DNA from: Phycisphaerae bacterium
GTDB taxonomy: Bacteria > Planctomycetota > Phycisphaerae > UBA1845 > Fen-1342
Reading direction: 5' to 3'
Length of the DNA: 6,507 bases
NCBI GenBank assembly: GCA_020058145.1
Contig: JAGVEP010000016.1
Coordinates: forward strand, 1-6,507
The notes beneath the pieces were generated by a model. That model was given only the letters and a program-made list of their open reading frames with translations. It searched no databases and was not told where the DNA came from. The translations under genes and the position numbers were made by a program. Shown here piece by piece: positions 1 through 5,284 of this stretch (its first letter is position 1; each line of letters begins with the position of its first letter).

Positions 1-1201
1 ACCAGACCAGGTACCCGCGCAGGTCTACGCCCTCGGCCAGTGCCCGGCCAGCCGCGGCGATGTGGTCACGCAAGTAGGTAATGCGGCCTTGGTCATCCAC
101 GAAGCCGGACTCGTCCGCCTCGTCCGCTAGCGACGTGCCGTTCTCCGTGATGTAAATCGGCAAGCCCCGGTACCGGTCGTTAAGCCAGTGCAGCAGGCGA
201 TAAAGACCCTCCGGCACCATCGGCCAGCCCAGGTCGTTAACCGGCAGATCGGGCTGCGGAACGACCTCCGCCTCCATGAGATTAGAGCCTGGGGCGTGCT
301 TCACTGTGTCGCTCGTGTAGTAGTTCAGCGCGACGAAATCCAGCGAGCCCTTGAGCAGCCGGGAATCCTCCGCGGTGAACTCCGGCAGCAGCGGACCAAG
401 ACGCTCACGCAGCACCGCAGGATAATCGCCGAAATAGGGCGGGTCACCGAACCAGCCGCCGAAATTCAGCCGCGACCGCTCGGCCGCCGCTACGTCCTCT
501 GGCGCCGTCGACGCCGGAAAGCTGTAGCCGGTGTTGAGTGCGAAGCTGATCGCCCCCTGGTTGTGCTGCCCGGATCGGTAGCGTGCGACCGCGTAGGCGT
601 GCGCACGCAGCAGGTTGTGCCCGGCGCGGTATCCCAGCACGCGATCCCTGACACCGGGCGCGTGTACCCCGTCGATGTGCCCGGCGACCACCACGACCCA
701 GGGCTCGTTCAACGTCATCCAGAACCGCACACGATCACCGAGCCGAGCATAAATCAACGCCGCATAGTCGGCGAAGATGTGCGGCAAGTCCGGGTGCGTC
801 CAGCCACCGAGTTCCATCTGCAACGCGGCCGGCAGATCCCAGTGGTAGAGCGTTACGAACGGCTCGATCCCGACGTTGCAGAGCGAGTCAACGAGGCGGT
901 CGTAGAAAGCCAGGCCTTTTTCATTTATGGGACCTCGTCCTTGAGGCAAGACGCGTGGCCAACTGACGCTGAAGCGGTATGCCCGCTGATTTAGCCGCTT
1001 CAACAGCTCAACGTCCTCTTGGTAGCGGCGGTAGTGGTCGCAGGCCACGTCACCAGTGTCGCCCCGAGGGGTTTTCCCTGGCGTGGCGCAGAACACGTCC
1101 CAAATGCTGGGTCCCTTGCCGTCAGCGCGGGCTGCCCCTTCCACCTGGAAGGCGGCCGTCGCGGTCCCCCAAAAAAAATTGTCCGGAAATCGAAACGTCA
1201 T
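1..1201 (-). CDS. GH1 family beta-glucosidase, C-terminus cut by window edge
   Basis: Encodes 400 uninterrupted codons of a family 1 glycoside hydrolase, a retaining enzyme that removes beta-linked glucose or related sugars from the non-reducing end of oligosaccharides or glycosides. Directly visible: N-terminal FRFPDNFFWGTATAAFQVEG (Gln19 of the sugar-binding site), FSVSWPRVLP (77-86), YHWDLP with His120, TLNEP with acid/base Glu166, NYYT (293-296) and ITENG with nucleophile Glu353. The reading stops at GYLVW, just before the usual S-L-x-D-N-x-E-W segment, so about 45-60 residues lie outside the window. The ATG at 1201 fits the family N-terminus. A GTG at 1213 is the only other option because an in-frame TGA lies at 1220-1222. 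No clear Shine-Dalgarno is seen. There is no signal peptide, so a cytoplasmic enzyme acting on imported sugars is expected. It is divergent from the exported-protein cluster. Exact substrate (cellobiose, galactoside, phospho-sugar) is not determinable here. Confidence 0.96.
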   Translation of the reverse strand, partial: MTFRFPDNFFWGTATAAFQVEGAARADGKGPSIWDVFCATPGKTPRGDTGDVACDHYRRYQEDVELLKRLNQRAYRFSVSWPRVLPQGRGPINEKGLAFYDRLVDSLCNVGIEPFVTLYHWDLPAALQMELGGWTHPDLPHIFADYAALIYARLGDRVRFWMTLNEPWVVVVAGHIDGVHAPGVRDRVLGYRAGHNLLRAHAYAVARYRSGQHNQGAISFALNTGYSFPASTAPEDVAAAERSRLNFGGWFGDPPYFGDYPAVLRERLGPLLPEFTAEDSRLLKGSLDFVALNYYTSDTVKHAPGSNLMEAEVVPQPDLPVNDLGWPMVPEGLYRLLHWLNDRYRGLPIYITENGTSLADEADESGFVDDQGRITYLRDHIAAAGRALAEGVDLRGYLVW

Positions 1202-1271
1202 GCGATCTACCACGAAAAATCAGCGCCGCTGGACCCGCCCCGGGAGCGACGCTCGCTTACCGACGGGGGCG

Positions 1272-1298
1272 ATTATACTCTAAGCATTTATGCGTCAA
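1272..1298 (-). promoter_or_regulatory. Candidate sigma70-type promoter for the GH1 gene
   Basis: On the minus strand, TTGACG (1298-1293) is followed after 15 bp by a perfect TATAAT (1277-1272). Transcription would start near 1265, giving a leader of about 64 nt before the ATG at 1201. The spacer is shorter than the usual 16-18 bp, which lowers confidence; an alternative TGTTGA hexamer at 1300-1295 gives 17 bp but a poorer -35 match. The part seen directly is the perfect -10 hexamer in AT-rich sequence within an otherwise GC-rich region. Confidence 0.5.
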
Positions 1299-1381
1299 CA
1301 GGTTACAGAGACTATCGCCGGTGCGAGGCTGGAACCCTGGGCCGCCCGTGGCGACCATGCACGCCGGACGATAGCAGATTA

Positions 1382-1395
1382 TGAAAGCGCTTGCA
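1382..1395. promoter_or_regulatory. LacI-family-type operator (cre-like palindrome)
   Basis: The sequence TGAAAGCGCTTGCA is a near-perfect palindrome: it has a perfect AAGCGCTT core and 12 of 14 positions are symmetric. It fits the pattern TGnAAnCGnTTnCA with a central CpG, typical of LacI/GalR-family operators, including CcpA cre sites. It overlaps the -35 hexamer of the plus-strand promoter by five bases, a position where a bound repressor would block RNA polymerase. It lies about 180 bp upstream of the GH1 start, so it could influence both directions. The cognate regulator is not in the window. Confidence 0.6.
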
Positions 1396-1419
1396 ATGCA
1401 AAAATAACCGTGCTATAAT
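1391..1419 (+). promoter_or_regulatory. Sigma70-type promoter for the exported-protein cluster
   Basis: TTGCAA (1391-1396, four of six consensus bases) and a perfect TATAAT (1414-1419) are separated by the optimal 17 bp. A TG at 1411-1412 makes an extended -10 (TGCTATAAT). The predicted start is around A1426, which gives a leader of about 142 nt before the ATG at 1568. The -35 box is embedded in the LacI-type palindrome. It is the strongest promoter-like element in the window. Confidence 0.7.
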
Positions 1420-1540
1420 CCACTCAGAGTTTATGAAGCAACTCTCGCTCGGCGTCGAGGCGTTTCAAAGTCCAGAGCATATGGCGTGCTCAACCTCGCA
1501 CCGGGGTCGGTTGCGGGTTTCAGTTCCCATGGGTGCTCCA

Positions 1541-1560
1541 GAGGAGGAGGCCCGGAGGAG
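1541..1560 (+). promoter_or_regulatory. Tandem purine-rich ribosome-binding sites
   Basis: Two strong Shine-Dalgarno-like runs precede the PEP-CTERM gene: GAGGAGGAGG (1541-1550) and GGAGGAG (1554-1560). The second is seven bases from the ATG at 1568 and decides that start over upstream in-frame ATGs at 1433, 1481 and 1529. The first may simply reinforce ribosome loading or serve as a standby site. Confidence 0.65.
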
Positions 1561-1567
1561 GCTTGTT

Positions 1568-2371
1568 ATGGTTAGGAAGAATCGTCTGTTGGTCGTTTCG
1601 GCACTGGTTCTTGGTGTGGGGTTTTTGGCGACGGCGGCGCTAGCGGACACGACCCCGGTTATCAACAGCGCCGTTATCAACCTCCGCGTTTTCAACGATT
1701 TCCCAAACTCGACGACATCGTTCGGCAACAACTATCCGACGTCTCTGTTTATTAGGGACGCCAACTTTCAGCCCAACGGCTGGACAAACCGGCACAATTT
1801 CCGTTTGTCGGAGAACGGTTTCACCGCGGCGGTGTTTAACAACGATGCCAAATTCTCGTTCTTCAGCGACGTCACCCTCAGCGGCACGACGGAGAACATT
1901 GAGGGTGGCCTCAATTTCTCGCCCTGGTGGTCGCAGAATGTCGACGGAGTGTTCCATGTGAGGGCCCCCGACGGCGAAATCGCTGCCTTTGGTGGCCGCC
2001 TGCCGTTCTACTCCTTCACCGGCTCCCAGGGGTTGACCTACACCAAGGGCACCACGGTTGGGATGGGCATAAGCTACGATCCGCACAGCCTGAGTCCGTC
2101 CGACCCCGCGACGATTGAGTACACGCTCATTCAGGGCGCCAATACTTACACGAGCGGCCCGCTGGCGTACAACGAGGGTAACCCCGCCGAAGGGTACGGC
2201 TCCTGGGGCAACCTGAATGACGGCCGCGTGGGCGGTTTCATGCAGACCCCCAACAGTTGGCCCGGTCCTGGTGACGTGTGGGGCCGTATCGACTTCGCCG
2301 GCATGGTCTTCATTCCGGAGCCGGCGAGCCTGCTGCTGGGCCTGCTCGGACTGGTTTTGCGCCGTCGCTAG
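1568..2371 (+). CDS. PEP-CTERM sorting domain-containing exported protein
   Basis: Encodes 267 residues with the full layout of an exosortase substrate. A Sec signal peptide covers residues 1-26 (basic MVRKNR, hydrophobic core, AxA-type site A24-L25-A26, cut before D27). A roughly 220-residue beta-rich body follows, rich in Gly, Asn, Ser, Phe and Trp. The C-terminal tripartite signal is PEP at 250-252, hydrophobic segment 253-264 and RRR at 265-267. PEP-CTERM proteins are cleaved by an exosortase (EpsH family) and delivered to the cell surface or extracellular matrix, usually in exopolysaccharide-making bacteria. The body lacks a catalytic motif I can name; aromatic segments such as PWWSQNVDG could suit carbohydrate or matrix binding, but that is a guess. 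There are no Cys residues in the mature part. The start is chosen from the strong ribosome-binding site and the signal peptide. It is the first gene after the LacI-type operator and promoter. Confidence 0.88.
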   Translation: MVRKNRLLVVSALVLGVGFLATAALADTTPVINSAVINLRVFNDFPNSTTSFGNNYPTSLFIRDANFQPNGWTNRHNFRLSENGFTAAVFNNDAKFSFFSDVTLSGTTENIEGGLNFSPWWSQNVDGVFHVRAPDGEIAAFGGRLPFYSFTGSQGLTYTKGTTVGMGISYDPHSLSPSDPATIEYTLIQGANTYTSGPLAYNEGNPAEGYGSWGNLNDGRVGGFMQTPNSWPGPGDVWGRIDFAGMVFIPEPASLLLGLLGLVLRRR

Positions 2372-2397
2372 AAGAGTGCATCAGCGGCGGTGCTGAC

Positions 2398-2425
2398 GCA
2401 GGCCGGTGCGTGGACGCCGGCCTGC
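2398..2425 (+). repeat. Perfect 9-bp hairpin after the PEP-CTERM gene
   Basis: GCAGGCCGG (2398-2406) and CCGGCCTGC (2417-2425) are perfect inverted copies around a 10-nt spacer; a G-U and a G-C pair could extend the stem to 11. It starts 27 bases after the stop codon. No T-tract follows, so it does not look like a canonical intrinsic terminator. It could be a partial terminator, an RNA-stabilising 3' hairpin or a processing site. Confidence 0.6.
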
Positions 2426-2445
2426 ATAGAGGCAAGTGGAAGCGC

Positions 2446-2480
2446 GGAACCGGCCGTAGCGGTTGGGCCAGACCGGTTCC
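2446..2480 (+). repeat. Second perfect hairpin in the same gap
   Basis: GGAACCGG (2446-2453) pairs perfectly with CCGGTTCC (2473-2480) around a 19-nt loop. The stem can extend outward by a C-G, a G-U and a C-G pair. A separate self-complementary decamer, GCGCTAGCGC, lies at 2496-2505 shortly before the ribosome-binding site of the next gene. No T-run is present. Confidence 0.55.
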
Positions 2481-2529
2481 GTGCCGGGCCCCGCAGCGCT
2501 AGCGCCGCGAGGACAAGGACGGTGCGCCT

Positions 2530-3405
2530 GTGAAACTGAGAAACGCGACGGACGAAGAGCACCCGTGTTGTTGGCGGCGGGCATTTACTCTGATTGAGCT
2601 GTTGGTCGTAGTCGCAATCATCGCTTTACTCATCTCGATCCTGTTGCCGGCCCTGGGGCGGGCACGCAGTCAGGCCAAAGGCACCGTTTGCCAAAGCAAT
2701 CTGCGGCAGTTGGGTCTGGCGGTCGCCTACTACGCCGACGACAACTCCTACCGCCTGCCGTTCATTCGCGGTCGGAGGATCAACAACAACGATCCGAACT
2801 CGCCCATGGAGGCACCGTTTTACCAGTACGATCAGATATTCGCCATGTGGCGCTACAACAAGGACCTGAAGCTTTACCGCTGTCCGTCCGCGGTCTCGGG
2901 GAACTCCACCAGGGACTATGACCACGCCGCCGCGCCGGCCGCCCGTATTAGCTACTTCACGATTACGAATCAGGACGATTTATACTTGAATCTCGCGCTG
3001 CCCGGTAACTGGTGGCCGGAAGTTTCCCCAAGTGACGGGGACCCAGACACTGGCGAGCTCAAACCCCTGTACACCGAGTACTGGTTCAACGACTGGAGTT
3101 CGGGGGCCACCGACGCGGATGGCCGGGTCCCGCCCGTCAGCGGCGGGCTGATCAACAAGATCCGTTTCCCGAATCTGGCCGTTGTGTTGTGCGATGCGGT
3201 ATGGGAGAACCTCACGCAGCCGCGACACCTGGGCGGCAATCACTTCGCGTTCGTCGACGCGCACGTGGAGCGAATTGCGCCCCCCAAGCGCTATTACGAC
3301 CCAGGGCTCAAGCCCGCTAACTACTCGTATCCGGACTTGGATGCTTACGGGAACCACCCGTTCTATTGCTGGGGTCTGTCACGCCACGGTATCGACGCGG
3401 AGTGA
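2530..3405 (+). CDS. Prepilin-type N-terminal cleavage/methylation domain protein
   Basis: Encodes 291 residues starting at GTG 2530, with AAGGA at 2515-2519 ten bases upstream. A basic leader (residues 1-18, ending RRA) is followed by FTLIELLVVVAIIALL and a hydrophobic helix to about residue 40. This is the signature cut by prepilin peptidase (PilD type) between A18 and F19, with Glu23 at +5. ALGRARSQAK and CQSNLRQLGLA (54-64) then match the large planctomycete/Lentisphaera pseudopilin-like group. Near the C-terminus His233-X9-Asp243-Ala244 aligns with the H-X9-DG motif of that group, with Ala replacing Gly. Such proteins are thought to sit in the inner membrane as minor pilins or pseudopilins of type II secretion/type IV pilus-like machines, but their roles are largely unknown. 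The Cys residues of the mature part are 54, 118, 221 and 280. It probably belongs to the same transcription unit as its plus-strand neighbours. No assembly ATPase or peptidase is nearby. Confidence 0.9.
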   Translation: MKLRNATDEEHPCCWRRAFTLIELLVVVAIIALLISILLPALGRARSQAKGTVCQSNLRQLGLAVAYYADDNSYRLPFIRGRRINNNDPNSPMEAPFYQYDQIFAMWRYNKDLKLYRCPSAVSGNSTRDYDHAAAPAARISYFTITNQDDLYLNLALPGNWWPEVSPSDGDPDTGELKPLYTEYWFNDWSSGATDADGRVPPVSGGLINKIRFPNLAVVLCDAVWENLTQPRHLGGNHFAFVDAHVERIAPPKRYYDPGLKPANYSYPDLDAYGNHPFYCWGLSRHGIDAE

Positions 3406-3498
3406 CAGCGAAGTCCTGGCCGGTTTTTCGGGCGACCCAGCGGAATTACGGGTGCTGGAGCCCGGCTGGTGATCGCCGAACAGAAGGAAGGAACGCAC

Positions 3499-5268
3499 AT
3501 GACTTTTCGCAGAATTGCAGCAATCGGAATGATCGCGCTGTTCAGCGCTCCGGTGATCCTGCTGGCCCGCCAGAGCATCCTGCTGAACGGCAGCCTGGAG
3601 TTCGGTCCCGGCCCCCAAAGCCTGGATCCACACGTTCCCGACGGTTGGACCCGCTTCGGTCCCACGGCGGAACGCTCCAACGAGGCCAACCTCGTCCCGC
3701 CGGGCGCCGGGCATGCCTTCAAAGCTTTCTCGAGCGATCCGCAAGTCGGGGCCTATCAGAACATCGCGGCCGCTCCGGGCAACGTCGTGTCAATCACTTG
3801 CTCCATGTACACGCGCAGCGGCGATAAGCTCGGCGGAGATGCCCAAGCCGGCATCGCGCTCGAGTTTTATAGAGCCAATGGCAGCTTGGCGGGGTCGCAC
3901 CCGGTCTTCGCACTGAATGCCGGCTCCCCGGCCGACACGTGGATCCCGGTCTCGGTCGGCCCCTTTACGGCGCCGGCCGAAACCGCCACCGCCCGGTTTG
4001 TGTGCGTCTGGATCTGGTTCGGCACCGCCTCCGGGTCGGCCTTCTGGGACGATTGCCGCCTCACCATCGGTACCGGGCCGAATTTGATCTACAACGGCGA
4101 TTTCGAGATCGCCGGGTTGGGCGTGCAGAATCCCTACGGGATCGAGAACTGGGGCGGGTTCAACGACCAGGAAAAGTCGTCGGACGTTGCCAAGGACGGC
4201 ACGTCGAGCGTTATGCTCGGAGTTGATGCCGACTATTCCGGTATCTATCAGCACATGGCGACCTTGTCCGCCGGCGATCACGTCTACACGAAGGGCTGGG
4301 CGTGGATTCCGACGTCCGATCCGCTGGTCGGAGGCACGCAGGCCGGGTTGAAGCTCGAGTTCCATCCCAATGGAACCCAGCCGCCGCCGGAAGAGAACCT
4401 CGCCTTCACGGCGGCGAATGACCCGAATATCTGGACGCCCGTGTCGCTCACCACGACCGTCCCGGCGGATATTACCATCGCTCGCATTACCTGTATTTTT
4501 GCGGGCAGCGCCACCACGACGGGCCAAGTTAACTTTGACTCGGCGTGGGCCGAGCGCGGCAGCCAGCCCGGTGTCAACAAGCTCCTTAACTCCAGTTTTG
4601 AGAGCGGTCCGGGAGGCGAGAACGGACTGGACAATTGGGATGAGTTCGGCGTCCAGACCCGCAAGCGGTGTTTCGAAGTCGGGGTGACCCCGTATCAAGG
4701 CAATTGCACCGCCAGGTCGAATGGCACGGAGATCACCGGCATCTACCAGGAGGTCGCCGTCACACCGGGAGAGTCCCTGCTGGCCAGCGTCTACGCTTAT
4801 ACGCCCGGCAGCAACCCGCTGACGAATGCCGTCGCCGGCATCAAGGTCGAATGGCGGTTCGGCAGCGTGCCAACCAACGTCGATATCGGCCCGAACGGCC
4901 CCGGCACCAATTACGTTACGGCCAGCAGTGCACGGAACACTTGGTTGCCGCTCTACATCGACTACACGATGCCCGCGGGCAGCAACGCCATCGTGCAATA
5001 TACCTGCCTCATGGCCAGGAACGGGGAGGTGACCGGGCGGGTCTACTTCGACGCTTGCGAGGGCGTGGTGCTCAACAAGTTCAACGGCTCCGATGCTGAT
5101 GGCGACAATGACGAGGATCTGCTCGACTTTGCCCAGCTTCAGCGGGCCTTCACCGGCACCGGTGCGCTCATCTGGAACGGGATTGTTTTTGATTCGGACA
5201 ATAACCAACTCGTCAACATGATCGACTATAATTACTTCGCGGCCTGGATGACCGGCCCGGCTCAATAA
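3499..5268 (+). CDS. Secreted protein with three CBM-like beta-sandwich modules and dockerin-like tail
   Basis: Encodes 589 residues from the ATG at 3499, preceded by AAGGAAGGAA (3484-3493). An N-terminal hydrophobic export segment (about 1-23, MTFRRIAAIGMIALFS onward) has no clean AxA site. Three homologous modules of about 160 residues follow: 28-190, 195-352 and 360-523. Each opens with an N-G/S-S/D-L/F-E-like strand, then GW/NW near its residue 22, A/IYQ-x-I/M/V, an AGI/LxLEF-type strand, a TW-x-P strand and a closing FWDD/NFDS/YFDA. This is the layout of jelly-roll carbohydrate-binding modules of the CBM4/9/16/22 type. The C-terminus (530-589) carries two EF-hand/dockerin loops: D532-D534-D536-D538-D540-D543 and D565-D567-N569-L571-N573-D576. 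The likely role is extracellular glycan or matrix binding, with Ca2+ stabilising the tail. No catalytic domain is present. The next gene starts 16 bp downstream, so the two are almost certainly co-transcribed. A structural matrix protein that binds no sugar is an alternative. Confidence 0.82.
   Translation: MTFRRIAAIGMIALFSAPVILLARQSILLNGSLEFGPGPQSLDPHVPDGWTRFGPTAERSNEANLVPPGAGHAFKAFSSDPQVGAYQNIAAAPGNVVSITCSMYTRSGDKLGGDAQAGIALEFYRANGSLAGSHPVFALNAGSPADTWIPVSVGPFTAPAETATARFVCVWIWFGTASGSAFWDDCRLTIGTGPNLIYNGDFEIAGLGVQNPYGIENWGGFNDQEKSSDVAKDGTSSVMLGVDADYSGIYQHMATLSAGDHVYTKGWAWIPTSDPLVGGTQAGLKLEFHPNGTQPPPEENLAFTAANDPNIWTPVSLTTTVPADITIARITCIFAGSATTTGQVNFDSAWAERGSQPGVNKLLNSSFESGPGGENGLDNWDEFGVQTRKRCFEVGVTPYQGNCTARSNGTEITGIYQEVAVTPGESLLASVYAYTPGSNPLTNAVAGIKVEWRFGSVPTNVDIGPNGPGTNYVTASSARNTWLPLYIDYTMPAGSNAIVQYTCLMARNGEVTGRVYFDACEGVVLNKFNGSDADGDNDEDLLDFAQLQRAFTGTGALIWNGIVFDSDNNQLVNMIDYNYFAAWMTGPAQ
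3580..5067 (+). repeat. Three tandem protein modules inside the CBM-like gene
   Basis: Module boundaries by nucleotide are about 3580-4068, 4081-4554 and 4576-5067. Equivalent motifs fall in register: DGWTRFG / ENWGGFN / DNWDEFG; AYQNI / IYQHM / IYQEV; AGIALEF / AGLKLEF / AGIKVEW; DTWIPVS / NIWTPVS / NTWLPLY. The nucleotide sequences have diverged, so these are old duplications. Module 3 is the most divergent and gains Cys391 and Cys403 plus an inserted Gly/Pro/Asn loop (about 457-472). Confidence 0.8.
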
Positions 5269-5284
5269 GGTGGAGAAACGAACC

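Larger units (their letters stand above)
1202..1567. other. Divergent intergenic regulatory region
   Basis: This 366-base stretch separates the minus-strand GH1 gene from the plus-strand exported-protein cluster. It holds candidate promoters for both directions, a LacI-type palindrome, a bulged inverted repeat (CTATCGCCGG at 1312-1321 against CCGGACGATAG at 1364-1374), and a small hairpin in the GH1 leader (AGCGA 1245-1249, TCGCT 1253-1257). The open frame running from 1391 into the PEP-CTERM gene begins inside the -35 box, so it is leader, not protein. No convincing small gene was found in the interval. Confidence 0.7.

Noticed and set aside
188..994. Plus-strand open frame of 268 codons
   Set aside because: It is antisense to an intact GH1 gene with both catalytic motifs; its translation is Arg-rich and matches nothing recognisable.
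1391..1567. N-terminal extension of the PEP-CTERM protein starting at a TTG
   Set aside because: That start lies inside the -35 box, and the extension would bury the signal peptide; the ATG at 1568 has an ideal ribosome-binding site.
1640..2086. Minus-strand open frame antisense to the PEP-CTERM gene
   Set aside because: A shadow of a well-supported gene with signal peptide and PEP-CTERM tail.
3469..3498. GTG start giving ten extra residues on the CBM-like protein
   Set aside because: The ATG at 3499 follows AAGGAAGGAA and begins directly with the basic-hydrophobic export segment; the GTG has no such site.
3406..3498. Possible terminator or promoter in the pilin-like/CBM-like gap (TTTTT at about 3424-3428)
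   Set aside because: No stable stem precedes the T-run, and no -10/-35 pair of useful quality was seen; continuous transcription is the simpler reading.
5270..5284. GTG start giving five extra residues on the last dockerin protein
   Set aside because: This GTG is part of the ribosome-binding sequence; the ATG at 5285 is correctly spaced and starts the signal peptide.
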